A DNA stretch of 64,000 nt from Corynebacterium rouxii (GCF_902702935.1 NZ_LR738855.1:124001-188000), one strand, 5' to 3'. Shown: positions 1 through 10,900, numbered from the stretch's first letter. Program-made: numbers and translations. The notes: generated by a model from the sequence alone, not told the origin.

Positions 1-109
1 AGACTGCGTGATCTCAGGTGATACCGGCATATGCCACCGTTGGGCGCGCTGGTCGGCCATCGTAGCTAGGGTATGCGGATCAAAGCTCATGATGGCTAGG
101 TTAGTGGGT

Positions 110-802
110 ATGCCAGATCTTTTCAGTGATAGCGGTTGGGGTAGTGGTGAGCTGCCACGGGTGCTGCGCCCTGGTCTTGTTCACCTGCCACGTTGGATGG
201 GGTTGGACCAGCAGTTCGCCGTGGTGCAGCAGTGCCGTGAGATCGCGCGTTCGATGGCAGGTACTCCGCTTGCGATGCACCGGCAGCAGTGGGCGTCTGG
301 CACGATGAGCGCCTATTTGATGTCCTTGGGGTTGCACTGGGAATACCGTACCTACCAGTATGTTTCTCAGTGGGGTGGGGTGGCTGTCCCGCCTATTCCT
401 GTGGAGTTTTCGGCGCTGGCGCATGAAGTTTTGCGCGCTGCTGCGGGTGTTGACGACTCCCTTGCCGCGTGGGTGGATTCTTATCGCATTGATACGACTT
501 TGGTGAATTATTATCCGCCGAGCGCTGGGATGGGGATGCACCAAGATGCGTTTGAGGATTCCCGTGCACCGGTGGTGTCGTTGTCTATTGGAGATTCGGC
601 GGTGTTTCGGGCGGGCAATGGTGTGAATCGGCAGCGTCCGTGGCAGGACGTGGTGTTGGGGAGCGGGGATGCGGTGGTGTTTGGTGGACCGTCGCGAGAC
701 ATGTTTCATTCGGTGGTGCGGCTGCACGAGGGCACGGCACCGACGCGATGTGGGGTGTCTCAGGGGCGGATAAATCTGACATTTCGGCAGGTAAAGCTAT
801 AG
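110..802 (+). CDS. alkB: AlkB-like 2-oxoglutarate/Fe(II) dioxygenase
   Basis: Probable oxidative demethylase that removes alkyl groups from damaged bases in nucleic acid in the cytoplasm. The C-terminal half carries the AlkB signature: NYYPPSAGMGMHQD (first iron ligands His and Asp), the distal iron His in RDMFHSV, and RINLTFR with the 2-oxoglutarate-binding arginine. The reading frame is open upstream to base 8, but the ATG at 110 (MPDLFSD) gives about 230 residues, the usual AlkB length, and the stretch before it has no domain character. The next gene is also an alkylation-repair enzyme (Tag), so the pair makes sense together. Function is firm at family level; preference for DNA or RNA cannot be told. 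Confidence 0.85.
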   Translation: MPDLFSDSGWGSGELPRVLRPGLVHLPRWMGLDQQFAVVQQCREIARSMAGTPLAMHRQQWASGTMSAYLMSLGLHWEYRTYQYVSQWGGVAVPPIPVEFSALAHEVLRAAAGVDDSLAAWVDSYRIDTTLVNYYPPSAGMGMHQDAFEDSRAPVVSLSIGDSAVFRAGNGVNRQRPWQDVVLGSGDAVVFGGPSRDMFHSVVRLHEGTAPTRCGVSQGRINLTFRQVKL

Positions 803-854
803 TTTCCCCCTGTTTTACCCCCGTGTGTTGGAGGGATGTTTTAGCCTCGCTGTC

Positions 855-1442
855 ATGAACGGTATGGATCTTATTTCTTGTGATGATGGTCGGGTACGCC
901 CTGCGTGGGCGGTGGGGGATGCGCTGTTGCGTCATTATTACGACTATGAGTGGGGTGCACCGGTTCATTCGGAGTCGGGGTTGTTTGAGCGATTAGCGCT
1001 AGAGGGGTTCCAGTCGGGGTTGAGTTGGCGGACGGTGCTGCAGAAGCGCGCTGCTTTTCGGGAGGTTTTCTGGGGGTTTGATGCGGATCGGGTGGCGTGC
1101 ATGACGGAGGCGGATGTGCAGGCATTGCTTGTCGACGCCCGCCTGATCCGTAACCGGCGCAAAATCATGGCGGTGGTCAATAACGCTCGTGCTGTGATTG
1201 ATCTGCGTGAGCATGGTGGCTTGGATGAGGTGTTGTGGTCGTTTGCGCCGGCGCAGCATACTCCTCCTCTTACGGTGGCGGATATCCCTTCGCAGACGGT
1301 GGAGTCTCGGGCGATGGCTAAAGAGTTGAAACGTCATGGTTTTCAATTTGTTGGTCCTACCACCTGCTATGCCACCATGCAGGCAGTGGGGATGGTGGAT
1401 GATCGCCCCCGTGGCGCGTCGCCACTTCTCGTGGAAAGCTAG
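855..1442 (+). CDS. tag: DNA-3-methyladenine glycosylase I
   Basis: Base-excision glycosylase that removes 3-methyladenine from DNA. Family hallmarks are visible: the N-terminal PAWAVGDALLRHYYDYEWG segment, the EGFQSGLSW motif, the NRRKI segment of the helix-hairpin-helix region, and the C-terminal FVGPTTCYATMQAVG with conserved Thr and Cys. The usual zinc-site His pair is not obvious at the shortened C-terminus. Start chosen at ATG 855 (MNGMDLIS), which gives the usual ~195 residues. It follows the AlkB-like gene by about 50 bases and lies 4 bases before the SDR gene, so all three may be co-transcribed. Confidence 0.9.
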   Translation: MNGMDLISCDDGRVRPAWAVGDALLRHYYDYEWGAPVHSESGLFERLALEGFQSGLSWRTVLQKRAAFREVFWGFDADRVACMTEADVQALLVDARLIRNRRKIMAVVNNARAVIDLREHGGLDEVLWSFAPAQHTPPLTVADIPSQTVESRAMAKELKRHGFQFVGPTTCYATMQAVGMVDDRPRGASPLLVES

Positions 1443-1446
1443 TGCC

Positions 1447-2175
1447 ATGTCGAATCAACATGTGGTTAATGAGAAAAAGATTGCGGTTGTTACCGGTGCC
1501 TCCTCGGGTATTGGTGAGGCTGCCGCGCGTGCGCTTGCGGCCGATGGTTGGCATGTGATCGTAGCGGCGCGTCGCAAGCATCTCCTAGACGTTCTAGCGG
1601 CGGAGATTGTGGGGACGGCTATTGAGCTGGATGTAACTAGCGATGAGTCGGTGGCTGCGTTTGCGGCGCAGATTCCGCGATGTGACCTGCTGGTGAATAA
1701 CGCGGGAGGCGCATTAGGGCTTGATCCCATTGCTCAGGCCAATCTTGACGACTGGCAGTGGATGTATAACACCAACGTGTTAGGCACATTGCGGGTAACG
1801 AGGTCTCTGCTTGATGTGTTGAGCAGCAGTAATGGTCTGATTATTAACATCAGCTCGATCGCCGGTATCGTGCCCTATGCCGGTGGCGCTGACTATAACG
1901 CTGCCAAGTTTGGGGTATCTGCCATGGATAAGGTCATGCGCATTGAGTTCCAAGAACGGAGTATCCGTGTGGCAGAAATCAACCCGGGGCGTGTGCACAC
2001 TGACTTCTCGCTGGTGCGGTTTAAAGGTGACCAGCAGGCAGCCAATGCTGTCTATGAGGGCAAGGTGAATCTCACCGCGGCTGATATTGCGGAAACGATC
2101 CGGTGGGTGGCCTCGTTGCCTGCGCATGTCAACATTGACCGGCTTGTGATCACCCCACAGGATCAGGTGATCTAG
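1447..2175 (+). CDS. Short-chain dehydrogenase/reductase (YdfG-like)
   Basis: NAD(P)-dependent oxidoreductase of the classical SDR family. The cofactor motif TGASSGIG is at about residues 14-21, the structural NNAGG motif is present, and the catalytic Ser and YxxxK are seen as NISSIAG and YNAAKFG. About 242 residues, normal for the family. The dinucleotide-binding segment and the NPGRVHTDFS motif resemble YdfG-type hydroxy-acid/3-hydroxypropionate dehydrogenases, but the substrate is an inference only. Start ATG 1447 lies 4 bases after the tag stop; the open frame upstream to 1336 overlaps tag and is rejected. Confidence 0.85.
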   Translation: MSNQHVVNEKKIAVVTGASSGIGEAAARALAADGWHVIVAARRKHLLDVLAAEIVGTAIELDVTSDESVAAFAAQIPRCDLLVNNAGGALGLDPIAQANLDDWQWMYNTNVLGTLRVTRSLLDVLSSSNGLIINISSIAGIVPYAGGADYNAAKFGVSAMDKVMRIEFQERSIRVAEINPGRVHTDFSLVRFKGDQQAANAVYEGKVNLTAADIAETIRWVASLPAHVNIDRLVITPQDQVI

Positions 2176-2185
2176 CTCTACCGCT

Positions 2186-2740
2186 ATGACTCTTTCGGCG
2201 TTTGGTGCATTAGCTGCCGTGTGGGCTGCAGATTGTATGCATGGGTACTAAGAATCGGCACTTAGGCATGTGGTGTGCGCTAGGTGTGATGACGGGTAAC
2301 ACGATATGGATTGTGGGATCCCTGTTGGGGTTTGCGGCAGTGTTAGCTGCTAGGCCAGAGATCGTGCACTTTATTCAATTAGTTGGTGGGCTTTATATCG
2401 CGTGGATGGGTATGTCCTCTGTGCGGTCTGGGGGACTCGCTGGTCGGCACTGCGGGCAGGGGTGGCAACGAATCTGTCTAATCCCAAAGCCGTGGTGTTT
2501 TTCTCCTCGATATTCGCACAGTTTGTCAACCCCAATATGGGGACTATGTGGACTATTGCGATAGCAGCGTTTCTGATCGTTAGCGGTCTAGCGTGGTTTA
2601 TCGGCCTTGCGTGTGTCGTGAGGGTGGCAGCCAGCGCTTTAATGAGCAATAGTGCATGGATTGATCTTGGCGCGGGCGTAATTTTCCTCGCCGTAGGTGT
2701 AATCATGGCCATTGAAGGAGTTGCCAGAATTGTGAGTTAA
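2186..2740 (+). pseudogene. Decayed LysE/RhtB-family amino-acid exporter
   Basis: Remains of a LysE-type membrane exporter. The start at 2186 reads MTLSAFGALAAVWAADC and soon stops; a second frame from about 2241 continues with LGMWCALGVMTGN and helices; a third from about 2402 gives ATNLSNPKAVVFFSSIFAQF, a signature segment of the family, and two more hydrophobic helices. The three pieces fall in frames 2, 3 and 2 relative to the window, so at least two frameshifts separate them. The usual TPGPD segment near the N-terminus is missing at the first break. Inactive as an exporter. Confidence 0.8.
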
Positions 2741-2849
2741 GACACTTTAAGCTTTTTAATGTGTGCTAGTCTGCGACATAAGAGAGGATGCACTGCACCC
2801 GCAGCGTGCCCCCGTCCAACGTTGTCTATTCAAGAGGAGAACACACGCA

Positions 2850-3608
2850 ATGCGTACACCACACCGTCAAGGACACACACGCTGGACCAAACTCCCACTC
2901 GTGTTCGCAGTAGGAACGCTCAGTGCCGCCATGCTGGCAGCATGTGGATCAGATACCGCAACCGATACCACCGACGGCTCTGCAGGACCTTCTAGCCCAG
3001 CAGCAGCCTCGGCCACACCAACCACAGCCGACGCACTCTCAGGGCGAATCGTCGGCGCCGAAGACGCCCCCGAAGGTCTTACCCATGAGGACTTCTACGC
3101 CATGTTCGGCTCCGCAGAAGAAACCCCCAAAGACACCATCACCCCACCAGAGTGCGAACCCCTCATCTTTGACAGCCACACCATGTTCAACTGGGGGTCT
3201 CAAGCCCGTGGCACCACCGCAGTATCCATGTACAGTAGCGCCGGCGGCGATCAAACAGCCTTCGTCAAACTCGAAGAAGACGCAGCAGGGCCGGTACCAG
3301 ACGCAGGTGCTTGCGCCACCGTTACCTCAGAAAACACCTCAGCCTTAGGCAACTCGCGTACCACCTATGCCATTGCACCAAAACAACTCCCAGTAGAAGG
3401 TGCAGACAGTGTCGTGGTCGTTGACCAAAATCTCCAAGGCTTAACCCTCGACGACGCTGATATGAGCGGTGCGCGCGCTGGGGAACGCACCACAGTGGTC
3501 ATTGCGCAAGCGCACGGACACACCATTACCGCAGTGGGAACCGGTGATATTCCTGACCAAGCGATCACCGACTTGGTTAACAAACAAATCCACAAACTTG
3601 CCAGCTAA
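2850..3608 (+). CDS. Secreted lipoprotein of unknown function
   Basis: 252 residues. The N-terminus MRTPHRQGHTRWTKLPLVF leads into a hydrophobic segment ending in a lipobox, AAMLAAC, so the protein should be lipid-anchored outside the membrane. A low-complexity linker rich in Ala, Ser, Thr and Pro follows, then an ordered region with a Cys pair (ECEPLIF and GACATV). This architecture is common among corynebacterial and mycobacterial surface lipoproteins; no catalytic motif is seen. ATG 2850 is preceded by AAGAGGAGA at a good distance; the open frame upstream to 2763 has no domain character. Confidence 0.7.
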   Translation: MRTPHRQGHTRWTKLPLVFAVGTLSAAMLAACGSDTATDTTDGSAGPSSPAAASATPTTADALSGRIVGAEDAPEGLTHEDFYAMFGSAEETPKDTITPPECEPLIFDSHTMFNWGSQARGTTAVSMYSSAGGDQTAFVKLEEDAAGPVPDAGACATVTSENTSALGNSRTTYAIAPKQLPVEGADSVVVVDQNLQGLTLDDADMSGARAGERTTVVIAQAHGHTITAVGTGDIPDQAITDLVNKQIHKLAS

Positions 3609-3650
3609 TAAGCTGCGTAAGCCAACAATTGCTCCGACAAGGAGATACTC

Positions 3651-3731
3651 ACGATTGTTACCACGACACCTACTGTTGAAGGCCGCACCATCGCAGAGAT
3701 GGTTCGCCGTGCAGCCGACTTGGGGGTGTTC
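3651..3731 (+). pseudogene. Remnant of a YbjQ/UPF0145-type gene
   Basis: After a good ribosome site (AAGGAG near 3640) the frame reads IVTTTPTVEGRTIAE and then EMVRRAADLG. The first resembles the N-terminus and the second a C-terminal helix of the YbjQ family, so the middle has been lost. The start codon is ACG instead of ATG. The fragment runs into sequence just before a degenerate insertion element. Family recognised from memory of the conserved segments; not functional. Confidence 0.5.
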
Positions 3732-3763
3732 CTACATAGGTTGTTAATTCCGTGGGTGAGATT

Positions 3764-4973
3764 TGAACTGCTCCCCTTTAGTTGGACTGAGAAATCAGAC
3801 ACCGACTAATAGGGAGTGTTTCTATGAGCACACGAAGTTCTCTGTCAGAGGAACAACGAGAACAGCTCGTTGGCCTATGTGAGCAAGACTTGGGTTTTAC
3901 GGCTACAGCAAGTCGGATTGGGGTCCGGCGCGCCCCAGTTCGTAGCCTGTACCATCGCTGGCTTCTCCATGGCAGGCTATGTCTTGTGGAGAAACTTCGG
4001 GCGGAAAATGGCTACCTAAAAAAATTGCGGGACTTGAAAACCAACGGCAAGGCTAAAGACCAAAGCCATCGTCACCCTCACATCACAGCATCGACTCAAC
4101 GACCTATTAAAAGCAGCAGGCTTAGCAAGGTCGACGTACTTCTACCACCAGCAACGCCTAGACTGGCCAGACCTACATGCCGAGCTTAAGGGACGTCATC
4201 ACGGCCATATTTGAAGATGAAGCACTACTTTGGCTACCGTCGGGTCCACAGTGAACTTACGTCAACGAGGCTGGGAGGTTAACCACAAGCTCGTCTACAA
4301 GCTCATGGACTAGATGGGCTTGAAATCCAAGGTCAGGTCGCGTAAGAAGTACACCTCGTACCAAGGCCAGACGAGCCACATCACAAAGAGCCTCTTGGAC
4401 TGCAACGTCACGCCAGAACAACCCAACACAGTATGTGTTAGTGATGCCACCGAGTTTTCAGGTGGCTGGTATGAAGGTCTATCTTTCACCGATCATGGAT
4501 CTAAGCGACCGGAGTATTCTGGCACACGAGTTGTCGACATCCCCGTCAACGAAGCTCACGTCAACCTCGTTAAAGAATGCGATCACATGGCATAAACATG
4601 GTGAAGGGTTGATGGTGCACACTGACCAAGGGATCTAGTACCAGCACTCCAGTTGGCGTTAGTTAATTGAGTCTATTGGTGGTGTGCAGTCGATGTCGCG
4701 TAAGGGTAACTGCTACGACAACGCGGTGATGAAAGAACTTCTTCGGTCATCTCAAGACCGAAATGTACTACGGCGAGTACTTCGCCAGTGTTGATGAGTT
4801 TTACCGGGCCGTAGATGATTACATCTTCTGGTACAACAACGCCCGGCTTCAACAACGGTTCAAGGGTCTGACTCCGATGCACTATCGGAATCAGATGTTG
4901 GCGGACATGAAAAACTGACCAGTGGCGGACACGGGATTTGGGGGTTTGGGGAGTTTTTAGTGGGGCTAGTTCA
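3764..4973 (+). mobile_element. Degenerate IS3-family insertion sequence
   Basis: About 1.2 kb, the usual IS3 size. The ends form imperfect inverted repeats: TGAACTGCTCCCC at 3764 and TGGGGCTAGTTCA ending at 4973. Inside, an OrfA-like piece (ATG 3824, helix-turn-helix then LRAENGYLKKLRDL) is followed in shifted frames by OrfB pieces: LNDLLKAAGLARSTYFYHQQ, FGYRRVHSEL, VTPEQPNTVCVSDATEFS (first catalytic Asp), VHTDQGI (second Asp), and SMSRKGNCYDNAVMKE (catalytic Glu). The end reads WYNNARLQQRFKGLTPMHYR. Several frameshifts and stops make the transposase dead. No convincing target duplication is visible next to the ends. Confidence 0.85.
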
Positions 4974-5257
4974 GAAAGCAGTGGCCTTTTAGAAGGAGGC
5001 AAATGTAGGTGAGTTTCTCAGTCACGGAGACGGACCCGCCCTACAGGTAGTTGAGCGGTCTCTACTTCCGTTCCAGCTGAGCAGATAAGAGATCTTAGGA
5101 CACCTCAGCTACTACCATATGGGTGCATTGATCACCTTGGAGTGTCAGGCGAATGTGAAAGTGATACGAAGCGCAAGTATGGGGTTCTTTACGCGATTTT
5201 TCAGTTTGTCGATTCAATGGGAGTCGTGATGTAGATAGCCCGCTTACCTCAGTTGGA

Positions 5258-5420
5258 TCTACGGGAACGGAATGAAGTTGTCCCACACATCGCGCCAGCC
5301 TTCGCTGATTGCGAGGGCTTTTGGCCAAGCTTATCAGCTTCAAACTTATCAAGGACTGCGCGGACTTTATTCTTGTTGGTAGCAGGATAAATCCTTTGAC
5401 CCCTAGGTTTCCTACCCCCA
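5258..5420 (-). pseudogene. Remnant of an IS256-type transposase
   Basis: On the minus strand two short frames together read NKVRAVLDKFEADKLGQ and ALAISEGWRDVWDNFIPF, the segment just before the third catalytic region of mutator/IS256 transposases; one frameshift separates them and a stop follows directly. The rest of the 642 bases between the IS3-type element and the LGFP gene holds no other recognisable gene. A possible promoter for the next gene lies at 5522-5549 (TTGTCT, 16-base spacer, TACTCT). Confidence 0.5.
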
Positions 5421-5615
5421 TAAGAGTCTGCTCAGACCAAATCCTTCACTATGAAAAACGGTTTCCACCTGTCCTTTTGGGCAAGTAGGGGTAATTACAG
5501 TTTTCTTCATCTATTTTCCAGTTGTCTCGCCGGGTAGAAGGTTTACTCTAAAGACTGCTGGCAAAAGTCTGTCACAAAGCTGTGTTCCTCCACGTTCATA
5601 GGGAAGAGATCGCAA

Positions 5616-6920
5616 ATGAAGAGTCTAAAACAACTAAGCGTAGTCGTTGCAGCATGTGCGAGCATTTCTCTCGCAGGCACTGGTGTTGCGGGGGCCAATG
5701 TGTTTCATGGTCATTGGATTGGTGGGCGCATTGAAGAGGCATATCACCGCTTGGGTGGATGGGACACGTTTGGTGATGCAACGACTGACGAACGCATCGC
5801 TAAGAACAACGGGCGTTTCCAGGTCTTTGCTAAAGATGCGTCTATCTACTGGCATGCCGGGGTCGATAATGGTATCGCCCATCAGGTCGGTGGACGAATC
5901 CGCAACAAGTGGGGCGACCTTGGTTGGGAGGGCGCTGCATTGGGTTATCCGATTACCGATGAGCTCAAGACTCCAGATGGTGTTGGCCGGTTCAACCATT
6001 TTCAAGGTGGTTCTATTTATTGGTCTCCTGACACCGATGCCCACCAAGTCTGGGGAGGAATCCGAGACAAATGGGGGCAGCAGGGATGGGAAACTGGAGA
6101 CCTCGGGTACCCAACGACGGACGAATTGCTTACCTTAGAAAAGACAGGTCGTTACAACCACTTCCAAGGCGGGTCTATCTACTGGTCTTCGGCAAGTGGA
6201 ACCCATATCATCTCCGGACCTATCCGTAAGTTCTGGGGAAGCCTAGGCTGGGAACGCAGCAGTTTGAAGTTCCCAACTGGTGAGCAATATTCAGCTGGTG
6301 GGGGAGTAAAGCAAGACTTCCAGGGTGGTTCAATCCAGTATTTCGAACCCACAGGAAAAGCACTAGCCGCCTTCGATAACAAGAATATTTCGAGCTACCG
6401 ACAGATCTATCCACTGTTTAACACCACAGACTTCAAGCGGTGGCATGCAGCAGGCGTCTACCGTGAAGTCATCCAAAACATGGATAAGTATTTCCCATTG
6501 TCAGGATGCCCAGATGAAATCACCGAAGGTGCTGTATGCACCTTCACTGGTGTCGGCGGAGCCACAAGCAAGGTGACCGTTGACCGAATTTCTGATGAAG
6601 GGTTCTCACTTGTTACCGCTAGCGATCACCCTGAAGGCGGCGGCAGAACACTAAACATCCGATTCGATGAAGTAACATCCCCTGCAGCAAAGGAGACTGG
6701 CGTTGTCTTCGATAGTGATGCTGTGAAGTCTGCATACACCGGCTCTGACAAAACATGGGTTCGTCTCGTAGTCGAATCCTTTGGTTCGACACAGACCTCA
6801 AAGGTTCAAGGTCCATTTAGCTCCGATCATGTCGGTTCGCAGGTGTGGGGTAAGTTTGCCGGAAATCTGCGCTCGACGATCGACTCGTCTTCGACAACCT
6901 ACATTCCGTTGTCGAAGTAG
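5616..6920 (+). CDS. Secreted LGFP-repeat cell-envelope protein
   Basis: 434 residues. A Sec signal peptide (MKSLKQLSVVVAACASISLA, cleavage after about GVAGA) leads into at least four LGFP-type repeats of about 50 residues (GWEGAALGYPITDE, GWETGDLGYPTTDE, FNHFQGGSIYWS and similar), occupying residues 30-260. LGFP repeats are known from corynebacterial mycolyltransferases and other envelope proteins and are thought to bind the cell wall. The C-terminal 170 residues have no recognised domain and hold one Cys pair (SGCPDE, GAVCTF). A ribosome site GGGAAGAGA precedes the start. It heads a run of exported-protein genes that ends with a toxin; it may be the wall-binding partner. Confidence 0.85.
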   Translation: MKSLKQLSVVVAACASISLAGTGVAGANVFHGHWIGGRIEEAYHRLGGWDTFGDATTDERIAKNNGRFQVFAKDASIYWHAGVDNGIAHQVGGRIRNKWGDLGWEGAALGYPITDELKTPDGVGRFNHFQGGSIYWSPDTDAHQVWGGIRDKWGQQGWETGDLGYPTTDELLTLEKTGRYNHFQGGSIYWSSASGTHIISGPIRKFWGSLGWERSSLKFPTGEQYSAGGGVKQDFQGGSIQYFEPTGKALAAFDNKNISSYRQIYPLFNTTDFKRWHAAGVYREVIQNMDKYFPLSGCPDEITEGAVCTFTGVGGATSKVTVDRISDEGFSLVTASDHPEGGGRTLNIRFDEVTSPAAKETGVVFDSDAVKSAYTGSDKTWVRLVVESFGSTQTSKVQGPFSSDHVGSQVWGKFAGNLRSTIDSSSTTYIPLSK

Positions 6921-6959
6921 CCATCTTTTAAACAGCATCTATAAGTCAAGGAGTTACCC

Positions 6960-7852
6960 GTGTCTTCTATTTTTCGTCGATTCTCCGCAGGCGTACTAGC
7001 TAGTGTTATTGCCGCTGGTGTTTCGATTTCCCCTGCGGTAGCAGAAACTTCTGTCGATATCACCGCAGGTGACGGTGGAATTGTTCAAAAAGACTGTGCC
7101 ACTGGAGTTGAATATGTGCGTGTTGACTCTTCTGGGTTAGAAAACTCCAAGGCCTGCTTTTTCTGACCAAACCGACCGGATGGGTGGCGGTCAACATTAC
7201 AGGCTCTTATGGAATCGTCAATCGTTTGAAAGTCCCAGTTTCAGTCGCGTTTAAGCTACCCGATGGGCAGGTGTATTGGCAGCGAGTCATTGAGCCTGGA
7301 AAGCTACAAAGCATTGATGTCGACAATAACCTGTCAACAGTCGTGGAGATTCAAGTTACCCCAGTTGCAACCTCGGCAGGTGCCGCCACTGGTGACTTAA
7401 CAATTAATACCGCTAACCCCCATGTTGTCAGTTTACGATCGGCTGGACGAAATGCAGCGGGGAAAACGCTTCGCCTGTCATGGGCAGGCGTTGAATTGAC
7501 TAGTTTGGATCGGAACTCGGGGTTTAATGACCGACTGGATGCGTCTTTTAAAGTAGTCCCCGCCCGCGACGGATCTCAGTGCGTATCGTTAGAAGCTGCC
7601 GCATATCCAGGGGTCTACCTAACAATGCAATCCAACGGTTCAGTCACTGTTCAAAGCAATCCCAATGCAAAGGGGGCGACCTGGTGTCCGTCCGCAGCGG
7701 CAGAAACCCCTACTGGAACAAGGCTTGCGTCGGCACTTAATCAGACCCGGGTATTTACTACCAGCGGTTCACAAGGGGTAACAACGACAACATCGCGTAC
7801 AAGCGAATCAGTATGGTTTGTCGATCAAGCTCTAGCGCTGCCAGGGAACTAA
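6960..7852 (+). pseudogene. Exported AbfB-like (beta-trefoil) protein, split by a frameshift
   Basis: Reading starts at GTG 6960, after AAGGAG, with a signal peptide (FRRFSAGVLASVIAAGVS, AVAE) and an exported segment ending KACFF at a stop at 7164. The other frame continues without a break: FLTKPTGWVAVNITGSYG and on to 7852, where NSGFNDRLDASFKVVPARDG and AYPGVYLTMQSNGSV resemble AbfB-type beta-trefoil carbohydrate-binding modules. The break is at a run of five T (7158-7162); six T would restore one frame of about 297 codons. It could be a mutation, a phase-variable switch, or a sequencing error. The downstream part alone (from GTG 7184) would lack export. Confidence 0.65.
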
Positions 7853-7972
7853 AACTCCGCGCAACGCAAATGGATAAAGCCACCTTGCTGCATGTCGGCG
7901 CACTTGTTCCGACAATTTCTCCGTGGTACGTGGCACCTATCTCGTTAACCTTTTCCGAAAGGACATCCTCTC

Positions 7973-10900
7973 ATGCACCACGGTAGAAAAACCCTGAAAA
8001 AATACGCGCAAACCATCGTTACAACCATGATTACGGCCGCTCTGGGCATTAGTGTTTCTTCAGCAGATGCACTTGCACAAGCAGACCAAATAAATCTTGG
8101 TACACAGATTGCTAACGAGCAACAGGCGCGAGAATACGCCGTGGAGATGGTCGCAACCAATTTCACTGCTTCCCAAGCGGCAGCCGAGGCCGTACTTCGT
8201 GGTGGCCCAGACGAGCTGACTGCCTACACGGAATCCGGAATGAATGAAGCTCGAACCCAAGACCTTCGCCAGATAGTCGTAACAATATCGTCGCTGTCTG
8301 GTGAAAACGTCCAGAAAGCAGCGACCCAAGCTCTTAACGCAGGAGACATTGAAAGCCTCAGTAATTTCATTGAAAGTGGGTGGCAGACTGCCCAAACCGA
8401 GGACGACCGCGCAACAGCATGGAAAGCAACTCAGGCTCCTGATGGCAGTGTTCTTAAATCTGCGGCCGAAAACGCTTTATCGGCAGACACCGCTGATGCC
8501 CTTAGTGAATTCTCTTCAACAGGAGCAAACAAAGCCCGCCGAGACGACAAACGACGCGAAGTCTATGAACTAACCCGCTCACCACTCCCATCTGTTGCTG
8601 CCGGAGCCTCAGAAGCACTCATGACAGACACAGATACGGCAATCGAGTCGTATCTTCGCTACGGTCAATTTGTCGACTCTGCTCGAGACACAGAAACAAT
8701 GAGTATCACCGAACTGGTCGATACCGCCATCTCTGAATCCGATAAGGCCCAACAAGCAGCTGGTTTTGCAGCAACAAACGCAGACCAAGCCCGCCGAGCC
8801 ACTGAGGCCGCTCGACAAGCTACCCAAAAAGCTAAAGATGAGGCCCTAGCAGCTGACGCCGCACAAGTAAGGGCAGGAAACGCGGCTGCAGCAGCAGGAA
8901 AGCTAGCCAACCAGTCCGCACAAGCCGCTGACAACGCTGTTGCTGCGGCAGCTGAAGCACGTCAAGCTTTAGCACAAACTGCAGACGCGTTGGCTCGCGC
9001 AGCCTCAGCAGCTTCCCGCGCACGCATCGCAGCACAAGAAGCTTCTGCCCGCGCTTCTGCGGCCGGATACGATGCTTCTATGGCAGCTCAAGCCCGACAA
9101 GCTGCTGAACAAGCCCGAGATGCAGCACGAGCAGCTGAAAAAGCAGCGCAATCATTCGTCCACGCCGATGCCGCAGCAGGATTTGCCCGCACCGCCAGCG
9201 GAGCTGCAGCAAGTGCTGCTAGCAATGCTGATGCCGCAGCAGCCGCCGCATCCGATGCAGCAGCAGCCGCTGGGGCAGGCGACGCCGCTGCTGCCGAAGC
9301 CAGGGCAGGGGCCGCACGAGCCCGTGCTGCTGCGTCACGAGCCCGAGCAGCATCCAACGAAGTAGACGGACTAGTTTCCCGCATCACCGGTCTCGTTGAA
9401 CAAGCACGCACAGCAGCACGCGAAGCCGCAGACCACGCAAGTAAAAGCGCACAAGCAGCCGAGGACGCCGCACGCGAAGCAGGTAACGCTTCTGCCGCCG
9501 CACAACGAGCAGGCGCCAACGCCCAATCAGCCCAAGACGCTGCAACAAAATCCATCGAAGCAATCAACCTAGCCTCTGACATCGCGCAACTAGCCAAAGA
9601 ATCAGCAAAACAACGCCAGGAACAAGAAGCTCAATACCTCAAAGACCAAGCCATCCAAGCAAATGAAGTTGAAACTCAAAATGATCAAACTCGACAATTA
9701 CAACAAGAGAAACGCAAACAACTCGAAGACGAGTTAAGGCTGCTTGGGGCCTATTCAAATATCGAAGCAACTGAAGAAAACCCTGCACTACGACCCTCCA
9801 GCCCAGATGATCTTACGCGACTTCGCGACGCAACTGTTGCCGCGGCTATGGTCGGCGGGCCGGCCGTCTCTGGAGCAGCGAAACTAGCTTTATCCAGTGG
9901 AAAGACCGAGGATCTTCAACAGTTTGCTAAAAGTGGTTACGCTGCTGCACTAACTACCGATGAACGAAGTGTCTTAAATACATGGTGGGCGACTGACCCA
10001 AACGAGGAAATTCGTGACGGATCTGAAGAATGGGTCAATGCTGACGGAGCGGTTGTTCATTGGTTTGTAACTGACGAAGCAAAACGACTTCGTACTCCTG
10101 CCCTAATCGAGAGAGCTTGGAAACTCAAGGAAAATGCTGGAAAAGAAGTTCAGCTTGCGGCAGACAAAGCTATTACCGAAGGAACTTACGAGGCTCTTGA
10201 TGCCTTTGTCAACGGTAATGGATATCTCAAAGCCCGTCATGATGACCAACTCCAGCTGGCTTATGAGCTGGAAAGAACCGGTGGACCTGAGCTGAAAGCA
10301 GCTGCTGAAGCAGCCATTCTAGGGGATCGGCAAGGGCTTAATGAGTTTATTGCAGTTGAAGCAGCGCGAAAGAGCGCAGATGATGCCGAGAAGACCACGC
10401 ATGATCAACAAGTCAATGCACTTTTGGAGCAAGGATTCCAAGCTGCCCACCGAGCAGCAGAAAGCGCTGCAAAGGCTCAACAGTCCTACTTTGAGGCTTA
10501 TGGCAATGCAGTACAGGCCTCGGCATTTGCGCAGGAGGCTGCCCAATGGTCCGGCCGTGCCGAGGAGTCAGCGCAAAGAGCAAACAGATCTCTAGCCTCG
10601 GCTCGAGAATCACTTAGATTTGCTCAAGAGCAGAAAGAGCGTGCAAATGCGGCCGCACGTCAGGCTGAACAAGACGCGCAACAGGCCACAGCCAACTCAG
10701 ATCAAGCACAAAGCTTTGCCCTAGATGCCCACCTGTCAGCCAATCAAGCTCAATCCTCCGCCGAGCAAGCAAGAGTCTCAGCTGCAAGTGCTGGCCAGGA
10801 TGCCGCTTCCGCTGCAGAGGCTGCAGATGCTGCGTATCAAGCTGCAACGGAAAAGTGGCAGAACGAACAGGTAGAGCTTCAGGCTGCGAACAAAAACGCA

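Noticed and set aside
9088..9597. Ala-rich minus-strand frame
   Set aside because: Mirror of the Ala-rich coiled coil; arises from GCN codon bias on both strands.
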